A stretch of 64,000 nt of DNA from Rana temporaria (GCF_905171775.1 NC_053494.1:122541528-122605527); one strand, 5' to 3'. Counted from the first letter of the stretch, positions 44,434 to 56,251 are shown. Numbers and translations: made by a program. Notes: generated by a model not told the origin, from the sequence alone.

Positions 44434-45161
44434 GGGCCAGATTCACAGAAGAGATACCACGGCGTATCTCCTGATACGCCGTTGTATCTCTGTGATCCGC
44501 CCGTCCTAACTATGCGGCTGATTCATAGAATCAGTTACACATAGCTAGCCCTAAGATCCGACAGGTGTAATTGACTTACACCGTCGGATCTTAGGATTCA
44601 ATTCTAGGCTGGCCGCTAGGTGGCGATTCCATAGCAGTCAGCGTAGAATATGCAAATGACTAGTTACGGCGATCCACGAAGATCCGCGCGTTCGTCACAA
44701 TCTCGTACGTCGTCGCTCGTCGGTTTTTCCTGTCGCAAAGTTACACCTGCTTTAACATGGCTTATCTTTAGATCAGCCATGTTAAAGTATGGGCGTCGTT
44801 CCCGCGTCGAATTTCGAATTTTTTTTTTTTGCGTAAGACGTCCGGGAATACGAAACGCTGTTACGCACATCGCAGTTCCAAAAAAATGTCGGGGCGCCGT
44901 AATTTCGCGCAAAGCACGTCGGGAAATTTGAACACGGAGCATGCGCAGAACGTTTGGCGCGGGAACGCGCCTAATTTAAATGGTGCCCGCCCCATTTGAA
45001 TTAGGCGGGCTTGCACCGAGCGGAATTACGTTACACCGCCGCAAGTTTACAGGTAAGAGCTTTGTGAATCAGGCACTTACGCTGTAAACCTGCGGCGGTG
45101 TAACGTAAATCAGATACGTTACGCCGCTCGGGAGCAACGTAATTGTACCTGAATCTGGCCC
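44434..45161 (+). mobile_element. GGCCAGATTC MITE, copy 6
   Basis: Ends GGGCCAGATTC and GAATCTGGCCC, with TAT at 44431-44433 and 45162-45164. Full family interior with the paired gatccgacaggtgtaa stem and taggtggcgattcc. Frames 44650-44931 and 44664-44942 are by-products. Confidence 0.85.
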
Positions 45162-45164
45162 TAT

Positions 45165-45902
45165 ATAACAATTCGAGTCATATTTGTTATGGCTGTAAAA
45201 TCTTTAGTGGTACATTTTCTACAATGTAATTGCATTATTCACTAAGGTAAACTAAAAATAAGGAAAGTTTTTTAGACTTATATTTAATATGTTATAAATG
45301 TATTTTAGAAACTTACCAAATTTGACACATTAAACATATGATTGTCCCGTGGTGACTAGCCCTGCGTGGAACTATACTAATTAAAAAGTTTGTTCACTTT
45401 AGCACAGTTTATGTCCAGTTCAGTTTTAACTGTCAAATCTGTTTATGTAAAACAGTAGCCAGTGGAGTATACCCCCCCCGCCCCTCCCCCGACTTGCACA
45501 TGTTTAGATTCTGTATATACAGTATGTCATTATATAGGGATATGTAGGTAGACAGAATTATTTATTGGCTGCAAGAAGAGGATTAATGTATTATTGGCGT
45601 ATGTGTGCATCATTCCTGAAATATCCTTAATATAATTGCAGTGTACTGTATAGTGTTTATTATTGAATAAGACACAGGCAAAGCACTGTCCATATTCTTC
45701 CACTGTGCTTATTATAATCCCAGTCGTTAGATATCCCTTAGGCCATGTATGTTAAATTTTTAATTGTAATCCTGCCTAGAACCTTGAAAAGGTCAGAAAG
45801 TCATGTTAGCACTATGTGCAGACAGTCTTTTTTAAAAGTCAATACAAAGGACAGTATTGCTCCAAAATGCAAAAATCCACAGTATCCAATGAGTTTAAGT
45901 CC
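45165..45902. other. No gene recognised
   Basis: About 740 AT-rich bases; one C-rich patch at about 45472-45490. Nothing recognised. Confidence 0.45.
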
Positions 45903-45905
45903 ATA

Positions 45906-46622
45906 GGGCCAGATTCATGTAGAATTACGGTGGCGTAACGTATCCCGTTTACGTTACACCGCTGCAAGTTTTCGGCGTAAGTGCTAGATTCACAAAGCAC
46001 TTGCCTGTAAACTTGCGGCGGCTTAGCGTAAAGCCGTCCAGGGCAAGCCCGCCTAATTCAAATGGGGCGTGTACCATTTAAATTAGGCGTGTTCCCGCAC
46101 CGAACGTTCTGCGCATGCTCCGTTAGGAAATTTCCCGCCGTGCTTTGCGCGAAATTCGGCGCCCCGATGTGTTTTTTGAACGGTGACGTGCGTTACGTCC
46201 TTTCTTATTACCGGACGTCTTACGCAAAAAAAATGTTTTAATTCGACGCGGGAACGACGGCCATACTTTAACATGGGCTGTCTAATATTACACCACCTAA
46301 ATAGCAAGTGCAACTTTACGACGCGAAAAACCGACTAGCGACGACGTAAGAGAATGCGACGAGCGCGTGTACCTTCGTGGATCGCCGTAAACAGCTAATT
46401 TGCATACCCGACGCGGAAAACGACGCGAACTCCACCCAGCGGTCGCCAAAGTATTGCATCATAAGATCCGAAGGCGTACGAAGCCGTACGCCTGTCGGAT
46501 CTTAGCCAAATGCCGTCGTATCTCTGTTTGCGAATTACAAATAAAGATACGACGCGGCAAATTTGAAAGTACGCCGGAGTATCAGCAGATACTCCGGCGT
46601 ACTTGTTCTGTGAATCTGGCCC
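45906..46622 (-). mobile_element. GGCCAGATTC MITE, copy 7
   Basis: Ends GGGCCAGATTC and GAATCTGGCCC, with ATA at 45903-45905 and 46623-46625. Interior order is the reverse of copy 6. 717 bp. Frames 46083-46313 and 46400-46654 are by-products. Confidence 0.85.
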
Positions 46623-46894
46623 ATAGTATCCAATCAGTTTGCTACATTTATTAGATCAGGCAAGTGATAGCAATCAAAGATGACTGTTTACTGTGAGGTC
46701 CTACATGTCCCCCTATTAAGATAGCAACCTCCTGCATAAGCAATTTAAGATATCGAGCCCCCTCAAGATGTGACATCATCGCAGGTCACATGACAAAGCA
46801 GTAGGGTCCAACAAGAAACATACTTTTGTCAATGCAGTAAGTCTTCCTTCATCAGCTGTATATGTTATGTAGGAGCACAAATATGGTTATTGTA

Positions 46895-47075
46895 TTTTTT
46901 AATTACTATGATTTATATTATTCGTTTGCACAATATCAGTTTGCACAATGCTTTACAAAATTAAGGGAAACAGTACCATTACAATACAATTCACTACAAG
47001 AGGGCCCTGCTTGTGACAACTTACAAGCTAAAGGGAGGGGCAAGTGACACAAAGGGCATTAAATGTGTGGGATGA
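46895..47075 (+). repeat. Dispersed repeat, copy 3
   Basis: Words tttgcacaatgctttacaaa, aatacaattcactacaagag, ggccctgcttgtgac and acttacaagctaaag follow the same order as at 44020-44125. Ends not resolved; probably SINE-like or MITE-like. Confidence 0.55.
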
Positions 47076-47156
47076 GCTAATGGAGAAAGTAAAAGGGCGG
47101 TTAATTAGGTAAAGGTGGCATAGGCTTCCCAGAAGGGATGAGTTTTCACAGTATTA

Positions 47157-47881
47157 GCTAGATTCAGTGAGAGTTAGGTCGGCGTATCAGTAGATATGCC
47201 GACCTAACTCTGAATCTGCGCCGACCTAAGTTTAAGTGTATTCTCAAAAAGAGATACATTTAAACCTATTTAAGATACGACGGCTTGCGCCGTCCTATCT
47301 TAGGGTGCAATATTTAGGCTGCCCGCTAGGTGGCGCTTCCATTGCGGTCGGCGTAGAATATGTAAATCACTAGATACGCCTATTCACGAACGTACGCCCG
47401 GCCGCCGCAGTACAGATACGCCGTTTACGTAATGCATTATCAGGCCTAAAGATATTCCATCAAATAGTTGGAATAGTAATGTTAAAGTATGGCCGCCGTT
47501 CCCGCTTCGAAATTCGAAAATTTTACGTCGTTTGCGTAAGTCGTCCGTGAATAGGGATTTACGTCATTTACGTCCACGTCGAAATCAATAGGACCGTGTG
47601 GCGTACTTAGCCGCAATGCACACTGGGAAATGTAGGCGGACGGCGCATGCGCCATTCCAAAAAAACGTCAATCACGTCAGGTCAAAGCAAATTATCATAA
47701 AACACGCCCCCTCAGCCTATTTTGAATTAGGCGCGCTTGCGCCCGCCGCATTTACGCTACGCGTAAGTTAGGAGGCAAGTACTTTGAGAATACAGTACTT
47801 GCCTCTCTGACTTAAGGCGGCGTAGCGTAAATACGATATGCTACGCCACCTTAAAGTTGCACGGGGCTACCTGAATCTAGC
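47157..47881 (+). mobile_element. Diverged GGCCAGATTC-family element, copy 8 (GCTAGATTC ends)
   Basis: Ends are gctagattc and gaatctagc, flanked by TTA and TAA. The interior is clearly the same family (ctaggtggcgcttcc; acgtccacgtcgaa; gcgcgcttgcgcc), so the ends have drifted from GGCC to GC. It contains the ZNF143-like word gcaatgcacactgggaaatg at 47613-47632. Confidence 0.75.
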
Positions 47882-47930
47882 TAATTGTCTAAGACAGTGT
47901 GAGGGGTTAGCTCGGCAGAAGGTGTGTGTG

Positions 47931-48300
47931 ACGCCCTGGATGAGTTCACTACACAAAATCAGGCACAGCAGACAGCGTTGCAGGTGAAAAAAAACAGGTG
48001 CGGTTTATTTACACTATATACAGTGGGAAAAATAACAGCAAAACAAAAAGAAACAAGAAAATAAATCCTTGTCGGCTTGACCACTTACTACACATGTAGG
48101 TTCCCTATCTATCAACTAGGTGCAGCCTTGTGCTGCCCCCAGCACCTATATCCCTGTTTTAGAGGTTTGCCACACAGGCGTTGTCTCACCGCACAGGACA
48201 GATACCACACTCCCCAGTCTACACTGATACAGAGCTGGTTCTATGATGGAGCACCTCCCTAAGCATGCTGGGAGTTTTTGTAGAGGTCTTAATGAGCCCA
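47931..48300 (+). repeat. Possible LTR fragment
   Basis: Begins tgtgacgccctggatgag and carries acaggtgcggtttatttac and cctaagcatgctgggag. The TGTGACGCCCTGG start resembles LTR starts of frog retrotransposons, but no CA end or duplication is visible, so this is tentative. Confidence 0.3.
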
Positions 48301-48367
48301 CTTACTTCAGCTGGGCTCATTAACTCTTCCCCTGCAGGACTCCCAGCACTTCTCTCTAGTGGTATAA

Positions 48368-48798
48368 GACCCCTTTCACACTGAGCCGCTCATAGCGTCG
48401 GTGGTAAAACTCCGCTATTTTTTCCGCAGATGATATGGGCGGATTTGCGGCGCATTTTGGCTACTAGCGGGGCGGTTTTACCCCCGCTAGCGGCCGAGGA
48501 AAGGGTTAAAACCGGCCACAATGTGCTGCTGCAGCAGCGCATTGCCAGCGGTATAGCCGCACTGTCCCATTGATTTCAATGGGCAGCAGCGGTGAAGGAG
48601 CAGTAAACATACCGCTCCTTCACCGCTCCAAAGATGTGGCTATCAGGACTTATTTTACCGTCCTGCTAGCGCAACGCTCCAGTGTGAAAGCACTCGGGCT
48701 TTCACACTGGAGTGAATGTGACAACCATTTAAGGGCAGATTGCAGGCGCTATTTTTAACGCTATAGTGCTTGCAATATGCTCCAGTGTGAAAGGGGTC
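48368..48798 (+). mobile_element. MITE with GACCCCTTTCACACTG ends
   Basis: Ends gacccctttcacactg and cagtgtgaaaggggtc, flanked by TAA at 48365-48367 and 48799-48801. The interior has tagcggg/cccgcta palindromes. 431 bp, non-coding. Confidence 0.85.
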
Positions 48799-49438
48799 TA
48801 AGTCAGCATAAGGCCTGAATCTGGGACATACATATTTTCCATCCTGGATGCAATCAGCCGATTTTACCTGCCTGCTGTCACAATGGACAGAGTAGGAGAT
48901 AGACAGACAGACCGGGGAAGGGAGTTCCAGAGGATGGGAGAGATTCAGAAGAAGACCCGGAGGCAAGCATTGAAGGGGGTGATGAGAGCTTCTGGGAGCA
49001 CCAAAAAGGATGATTTGTGTGACATTTTAAAGTGGAGGTTCACCCAAAAAATCTATTTTTAACATTAGATTGAGGCTAATTTTACTAAGCAGAATCGGGT
49101 GTTTTTTTTAAACTCAATGCAGTACTTACCGTTTTAGAGATCGATGTTCTCCCGCCGCTTCCAGGTATGGGCTGCGGGACTGGGCGTTCCTATTTGATTG
49201 ACAGCCTTCCGACGGTCGCATACAGCGCGTCACGAGTTCCCGAAAGTAGCCGAACGTCGGTGCGCAGGCGCCGTATAGAGCTGCACCGACGTTCGGCTTC
49301 TTTCGGCAACTGGTGACGCGCTGTATGCGACCGTCGGAAGGCTGTCAATCAAATAGGAATGCCCAGTCCCGAAGATCATACCCGGAAGCCACGGAGAACA
49401 TCGATCTCTAAAAAGGTAAGTACTGCATGCATTTTTAA

Positions 49439-51036
49439 CTACTTACAGACCGCCCACCGTCGTTATACGTCCTCACTTTAGAGATGAATATCTCGGTAAC
49501 GGCAGCAGCTGCTGCCACAATCGAGATATTCATCTCTTCTGTGGGCGGCCGTGTTAACGATAATGGCAGTCTCCGCGGCGGATTCGCCGCGAGATCGCCG
49601 TTATCGGTGGCGGGAGAGGGCCCCCCCCTCCCGCCGCTCTCCCGCGCCCTCCGCCACTTACCGTAGCCGTCGGTAGCTGAGCGAGGACGAGACTGAAGGA
49701 AAAATCTCCTTCGCCCGTCCCCATAGCTCTGCTGGGCGGAAGTGACATCAAAACGTCAGTCCCGCCCAGCGTCTTAAAGAAAAAATTTTTTTTTGTCATT
49801 TGAAAAAATGACATTTCCAATTTTTTTTTTTTTTTTTTTTTTGCATTTAAGCCCAAATTTGAGATCTGAGGTCTTTTTGACCCCAGATCTCATATTTAAG
49901 AGGACCTGTCATGCTTGTTTCTATTACAAGGGATGTTTACATTCCTTGTAATAGGAATAAAAGTGATAATTTTTTTTTTTGTTAAAAATTCTAAAATAAA
50001 TAAAAATAAATGCGAAAAGCAAAAAAAAATTTTTTAAAGCGCCCCGTCCCGACGAGCTCGCGCGTAGAAGCGAACGTATATGCGAGTAGCGCCGACATAT
50101 GAAAACGGTATTCAAACCACACAAGTGAGGTATCGCCGCGATCGTTAGAGCGAGAGCAATAATTTTAGCCTAATGCCGCATACACACCATAACTTTATGT
50201 GATGAAAAAAAACGACACTTTCTGTGAAGTAAAAAATTACGTTTTTGAAACTTCAATTTTCAAAGACGAAGTTGCCTACACACCATCGTTTTCTCACAAT
50301 GATCTTGCAAAGTGAGGTTACGTTCCACCACGTTTTACCATTGAAGCTTGCTTCATAAGTAGCTTCTGGGCATGCGTGGATGAAAAAACGTCTTAGAAAA
50401 CGACGTTTTTTGCTACACACGGTCAATTTCTGTGAAGTAAAAAGTGCACTTTTGAAAAACGACACATAAAATTGAAGCATGCTTAAATTTTTTTTGGTCG
50501 TTTTTTACAAGACATAAAACGACGTTTTCCCCCACACACAGTCAATTAAAGTGACGTTTTTAAAAACGTCATTTCTTTTCATCACATAAAGTGATGGTGT
50601 GTACGCGGCATTAGGCCTACTCTGTAACTCAAAAAATGCAACCTGTAGAATTTTTTAAACGTCGCCTATCAAGATTTTTAAGGGTAAAAGTTTGACGCCA
50701 TGCCACGAGCGGGCGCAATTTTTAAGCGTAACATGTTGGGTATCATTTTACTCGGCGTAACATTATCTTTCACAATATATAAAAAAATTGGGCCAAATTT
50801 ATTGTTGTCTTATTTTTTAATTTAAAAAAGTGAATTTTTTCCAAAATAAGTGCGCTTGTAAGACCGCTGCGCAAATACGGTGTGACAAAAAGTATTGCAA
50901 TGACTGCCATTTTATTCTCTAGGGTGTTAGAAAAAAAATATATAATGTTTGGGGGTTTTAAGTAATTTTCTAGCAAAAAAAAATGGTTTTGTCTCGTAAA
51001 CACCGACTCTGAAAAACAGGCCCGGGGCTAAAGTGG
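49439..51036 (+). mobile_element. TTAA-flanked element (CTACTTACAG/TAAAGTGG ends), nested
   Basis: TTAA at 49435-49438 and 51037-51040. Left start ctacttacagaccg and right end cccggggctaaagtgg are imperfect inverted repeats. A hairpin gaatatctcggtaacgg/ccacaatcgagatattc lies near the left end, and tgagatctgaggtc/gaccccagatctca further in. A CGTACACAC-type MITE is inserted at 50174-50610. T-rich run at about 49821-49842. Confidence 0.75.
50174..50610 (+). mobile_element. MITE with TGCCGCATACACACC ends, nested at third level
   Basis: Ends TGCCGCATACACACC and GGTGTGTACGCGGCA with TAA (50171-50173) and TTA (50611-50613). Related to 6602-6957 and 60658. Interior of aaaacgac and gaagcttgcttcataagt words. 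Confidence 0.8.
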
Positions 51037-51113
51037 TTAAAGAAACACCCAATTCTGCTTAGTAAAATTTGCCTCAATCTAATGTTAAAAGTTCAGGTGA
51101 ACTCCAGCTTTAA

Positions 51114-52724
51114 AATAGGGTTGGTGATTGAGCTTGCGGGGCCAAGATGTGGATGACTTTGTACGATATTGTTAGTATTTTGGGATTTTATTTGTTGAGC
51201 AATCAGATGCCAGTAGAGGGATTGTCAGAGAGGCGTGGATGGTAAGGTAAAAAAGTCTGCCAGCAGCAGACTGCATGGAGGTCAATAAAGGCTGTCATTC
51301 CCATATGCAGATGATGTGGTTATCATAAAGCTGCAGCTACCTTCTGCTGTCAAAGCGGATATTGACTGTGAAAGTCACCTGTACTTACATATATTGAAAC
51401 TTTTATATTCATTTACAGCAACACATTTCTGTGCGATACCATATATCTAGTTATAAGTATGTGACCTCCTTTCACACAGTCTATTTTTCAGTTGCTGAGT
51501 TTTCCTACAACAATTACATATAAATGCTCAGCTTGAATCTCTTATAAGACTATCAACAACAGAAGTTAGACAATTATGTTATTTTCCCTTATCTACATTG
51601 GTGCATTTAATATTCCAAAAGAAAAACAACATGCTAACCTCAAAATAACACTTTATATGTGCAACATTTTAAGCACTATGACAGTAAATTAATTTTCATA
51701 ATGTAAATGTTTTTCTTGGTTACCCAGCTTTCCATTCAACTTGCCAGGCTCTGACATTAACAGACACACTATAGAATGGAAAAAGCCTTCTGGAAGCTGT
51801 GCATACTGAGCTCTATTTTTAGATGCTTTAGGAAATTTGTGATTCAATTCTTACGATCTTCTCTCTCAGTAACCTGTAAAATAGTATTAGCAGAGCACAT
51901 TTTAGGCAGATGCTTTACAATGGAGTAAACACTAATGAATGCCTTCAAATTCAGTTCTAAGTCCATCTGAACAGCGAATCAGTGGCAGTTGGCAAATATA
52001 TTGAAAAGCAAGGAATGATCAACTGCCATCTGGGCTTATGCAAGAATATACTGTATATATACTGTCAGAGCTTTTTTTCTCAGAAAATAGGTGCAGGAAC
52101 TCAACCACTACCCCGTTCAGATTTCACAAACAGTAGAAGGGTCTTAAAGGGGCATTAAATACCAGGATTGCATTACATACAGAGTGCAGAGCTGTCACTT
52201 GTAAACACAGAAACCAGACTTCTGTGTTTACAAGTGATTGTGGTGAGCAGGCACCAAAGGGTCTGAGCCAAAGGTGGTGGAACTGAGTTCCCCCAAGTTC
52301 CCCCTGACAAAAAGCCCTGTCTGTACATTACTGTTCAAAAACTTTTAAATAGTTGTGAAGAAATGCTGTAAAGTAAGAATGCTTCCAATTATATATATTT
52401 TAATTCTTTTTATCAATTTACACTTTACTTTTTCTTCACTTTCTGTCCTAGAAATGCAACAAGGGAAACTTTTACAGAGAGAGAAGGGATATCCCTCCAT
52501 AGGCTGGCTGTACATGGTTAGTTTTTGTTTTTTTTTCAGCCAGTCGGCAGATTCCTCCATTTACACAAACCAGATGGATGGATGAATCCCCCCTGGCTGG
52601 ACATTGTATTCTGACAGCAGCCCCCACCGCTATCAGAAAACACTGATCAGTGGCTGCAGCTGATTGGCTGCACTGCTGATTATTCAAAAAATGTCTTTAA
52701 TGGAGTATGATAATGTTGAAGTTG
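51114..52724. other. No gene recognised
   Basis: About 1.6 kb, the longest stretch in the second half without repeat ends. Short frames at 52345-52687 on both strands have no domain. A patch at about 52180-52240 holds an inverted word pair (gtcacttgtaaacacagaa and ttctgtgtttacaagtga). It may be host intronic or intergenic sequence. Confidence 0.45.
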
Positions 52725-52790
52725 TTAAAGCGGGGTTCCAACCACACTGACCAATTTTTTTAAGTATGTCCTTTCATCATGCGTTATAAT

Positions 52791-54365
52791 TGTAGCGCTA
52801 CCCCCTCAGGAGCCGCTGATTGTTTTGGGTTTGGCGTATTAAAGGGTCACTAAAGGAAAAAAATGTTATTGCTGAAATGACTGTTTATTGGGTATAGAGA
52901 CATAAAAGTTAACTGATTCCTTTTAAAAATGATTAAAAATTGAATTTAATCTATCATATAATGTGCCTCTAGTTTCACTTTCGGTTTTAAAGGTACATAC
53001 ATGAAGTTCCGGGTGAGAGGTGAGTCAGGAAGACTCACAGAACAAAAACAAACAAATCCAGGGCAGTGTTTTGTTTTTCAAATGAATCTGATTGGTTCTG
53101 AGGAGTTTTAGACACACAGTAATGACAGCTTAGACCACCGTGAAAATCTCCCAGTATGATGGTTATAAGGAAACAGGCAACCAGGAAGTGTGGAGATCAC
53201 AGCACAATTACAGCTACTTCAAAGCAAAAATGAACAATGAGGACATGAAACCAGTACTGCAGTAAGGTAAAGGAAGCTATTTAGCTAAAAAAAAAAATTC
53301 CTTTAGTGACCCTTTAAGTTACCTCTATGTGATGTCTAGGGGTGAAGGTAGTGAGTAGAGCAGTAATTGAATGTCCAATCGGTAGATGAAGTTTTTTGAA
53401 TGCTTTATTTCCTTGGTCCAACACGACCAACATCAACTTGAGGTGGACAGGAAAGGTTGATGAAATAAAGGAACTCTGCGGTATCAGGCTTTGGATAGAG
53501 AAAAGCAGTCCTGCTATTCTGTATTTGCATCAATACGTCGCCACACCAGCCAGAGTGGGTGAAGTGACTCCGGACAGACCTTTGCCACAGGACTGGCAGC
53601 CGGAGTGCCACTTAAGGTTGCTGGGAGAAATAAGTCTCTGCCACAGACTTGGCTCTGATTGGATATTGGGGCCTCTGCCACAGGCCTAATGCAAGATTTA
53701 CTTTGAACAGCAGAGCGAATACTCCCAGTAAATTGAGCTAGGGTCACCGGTTGACAGTGCAAATGTACCTGTCAATGTTCCGGTCACCAGATCCCCGATA
53801 GTTTGTTCAAGCCCTCTTGGATAACCTGCCTCCAGGTTCTCCTGAAGCCGATCCCCCACAGAACAGCACACAGCCTGGGATCTCCTCAGTATAAGTGGGG
53901 ACCCAGTAAGTCACTGGGGCCCCTTGGTAGCATCAGTTGCTCCAGGCCAGGAGGGCCCAGAGTCTGGAACTCTGCGTATCGCGAGACCCCAGGCCAGGTA
54001 GGCCATAGTGGTGGGGCCCGCGATGTGCGCACCCTCTAAAGGTGGTTGCTGCACCTGGAACCAGGAACCAGCGAAGAACCCAGAACAACGGCCTCCGCCA
54101 CAGAAATACCCCTCCCCAGCATGCACAGCGAGGCCCAACTCCTCTCATTGGCTGCTGGGAAGAAGTGGCTCCGCCTGGATCTCTCTGGCGCCATCTGCCG
54201 TCCAGAGATGAAACCATATCTCTGGACGCACAGACTGACCCACAGAACAATCCAGATTTGGCGATAGCCAAATTTAACACAATTAAGAATGAGAGCAACT
54301 TATCTCTCTCATTCTCTCACTAACTTTAGCGTAGTGCCCTTTCTGAAAGTAAAGGGGGCGCTACA
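52791..54365 (+). mobile_element. Solo LTR, TGTAGC...GCTACA family, copy 2
   Basis: TAAT at 52787-52790 and 54366-54369 is an exact 4-bp duplication. Ends TGTAGCGCTACCCCC and GGGGGCGCTACA. Words shared in order with the copy at 24863-25890 include ccagagtgggtgaa, gtctctgccacaga, aggccaggtaggcca/aggccaggtgggcca and cccctccccagcatgcacag. A TTAA MITE is nested at 52843-53313. No retroviral coding domain is present. Frames over it on both strands are not genes. Confidence 0.8.
52843..53313 (+). mobile_element. TTAA MITE (AGGGTCACTAAAGG ends), nested in solo LTR
   Basis: TTAA at 52839-52842 and 53314-53317; ends AGGGTCACTAAAGGAAAAAA and TTCCTTTAGTGACCCT. 471 bp. The LTR copy at 24863 lacks it at the corresponding place (gtggcatgttacctccg). 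Confidence 0.85.
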
Positions 54366-55284
54366 TAATCTTATAACGAAGTTCACTTACTATATGTAAA
54401 TTCGCCGCCGCTCCGCAGAGTGTTTGTGAAAAGATACTTTTTAAAATTCCTTTCCAAAGGTTCTCATTTTTCTTGTGGGCATTGTGAAGCCCACAAGCAC
54501 TTACTTCCTGGAAGTCTATGACGCGTAGTGATCATGGACCGCTGTCCCGCCCCATTCTCGCGCATGCGCATTGTAACTCAAGCACTCGTGTTGCCATCAC
54601 AATGGCGGCAGTGTCAGAAGTGCACGCCGTTGTGATAGCAACGAAGAATCTTGTAAGAAGCCTGAACACTAGTAAAGAAGACATTGCGTCACTTTCGGTC
54701 TCGAAGTCCCGCGATTATAGACCTAGGGGAAGCGCACGGCATCCTGGGAAATGATGACACACATTTCCCAGGAGCATTAGAGTGCTGAAGAGCCCAGGGA
54801 GATGACGTCAAAAACCAAGGTGATTCCGAAGGCAGATTTTGTGGGACCACATAGCAACAGGTATATCCAGGTGAGTAAAATATATATATATTTAATAACT
54901 ATTAGCTGCTATCAATAACAAGTGTTTTCACTTCACTTAAAAGGTGCAAATATAAATAAATAGTGCCATAAAAAAAACATCAATAATAATAAAAGTGTAA
55001 CTTAAAATAGGAATTTAATAAACATATATTGCTAAAAAGTTCATATATAGTATCTGTGACTGATTGAAGTGAATTCAAAAAATCAATACATCAGCTGTGC
55101 AAAATTCCAAAGTGCTTGTGCTTTCCTCCACCGGTCTCACAGGCTGCTCACTTCACATCTGAATAAAATCAGCAGTGTTCCCCTCTGGGGATAATAGAGA
55201 AGGCTGGCGTGGTGCTGGCAATCGCTTTCCTCCTTCAAATCGCTTATTCCCATGGGATAAAAACCTTGATTATTTCACCAGATA

Positions 55285-55685
55285 TGATGGATATGCAAAA
55301 GAAGGAAGGCAGAATATAATGCTCTCCATTTAAAATGTTTATTGATATATAAGAAAGGTAAGGTATAAACTCACAAAGATGGCACTGTAAGCTGAAAACA
55401 CATTTCAGACACAATAGGTCTCAAGATGGCCGGATAGTAACGCCAGTAAGCAGGCTTCGTCCTCTAGCTGCATATCATGAAAGCATTGACTTCTTCAGTA
55501 GGGGTCTAGGTCTTTAGTAGGGGACCCCTACTGAAGAAGTCAATGCTTTGACGATACGCATCTAGGGGACGGAGCCTGCGTATCTTTTTTATATATAATT
55601 ATATAATATAATAATTTTATATATAGTTAAACATTTTAAATGGAGAGCACTAGATTCTGCCTTCCTTCATTTGCATATACATCAA
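55285..55685. repeat. Imperfect palindrome with hammerhead-like cores (possible Penelope-like relic)
   Basis: Arms of about 55 bp pair at 55288-55342 (gaaggaaggcagaat...tctccatttaaaatg) and 55624-55678 (cattttaaatggagagc...attctgccttccttc). Nearer the centre cattgacttcttcagtaggg (55485-55504) pairs with cccctactgaagaagtcaat (55525-55544). The inner units carry CTGAAGA followed by a GTCAA/TTGAC stem, as in hammerhead ribozymes of Penelope-like elements. No reverse transcriptase is present. Class is inferred. Confidence 0.5.
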
Positions 55686-56251
55686 GAAGGGACACAGACA
55701 AAAAAGAATATTTGTGTGTACTACATAAGTTGTGCATACATAAGTGAGAAATCATCCTTTTAAGGAACTGATGACTAAAAAGAATCAACTAGACAGAGAT
55801 GAGGTTATGCTCATCAAAAGTTGATTCTTCTGTTGACTTTTTGTTAAAAAATTCTCAGTTTGATAGTGTTTGCATTCAATCAGATGCAAGCACTACCCAG
55901 GTATTTAGCAGCTTTTAGAGCAGCGGCTGATTAATATTAAAGTCGCCAGCTGACATTGCTCTATCCACGCTACTTGGTTTGGATGGAGGAATCAATAAAT
56001 TTCGATCACACGGGTGAGCAAGATTGTGTATGGACAGCAATAGTCCTTAGTAGTCATGCTAAACAATGATCTAATAAATCACCAAATAATGCAGTACTGT
56101 GCAAAAGTTTTAGGCAGGGGTAAAGAAATGCTGTGACGTAAGAATGCTTTCAAAAATATATATATTCATTTGTTTATTTTTATTAATTTACAAAATGCAA
56201 AGTGAGCAAACAGAAAAAAATATCTAAACCAAATCAATATTGTGTGTTACT
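55686..56251. other. No gene recognised
   Basis: About 570 bases without recognisable ends. The words tgctgtgacgtaagaatgc and caaaaatatatata at 56130-56163 resemble 52361-52402 (gctgtaaagtaagaatgct), so a worn repeat is shared between the two places. Confidence 0.4.

Larger units (their letters stand above)
49031..51109 (+). mobile_element. TTAA foldback element (GGTTCACCC family), copy 2, carrying two nested elements
   Basis: TTAA at 49027-49030 and 51110-51113. Left agtggaggttcacccaaaaa and right ttcaggtgaactccagctt are inverted ends; gcgcgtcacgag and ctcg-type arms match around 49225-49330. Its right arm is broken by a 1.6-kb TTAA element at 49439-51036; the parts rejoin at tcgggtgttt/aaacaccc. 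Confidence 0.8.
52729..54890 (+). mobile_element. TTAA MITE (AGCGGGGTTCC start) with promoter-like core, split by a solo LTR
   Basis: TTAA at 52725-52728 precedes agcggggttccaaccaca. The sequence is broken at 52790 by the LTR and resumes at 54366. The resumed part has a CpG-rich core with acaatggcggcagtg (54598-54612, YY1-like), gcatcctgggaaatgatg (54738-54755, ZNF143-like) and caggtgagta (54870, donor-like). The right TTAA end is not found, so the end is approximate. Confidence 0.55.
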
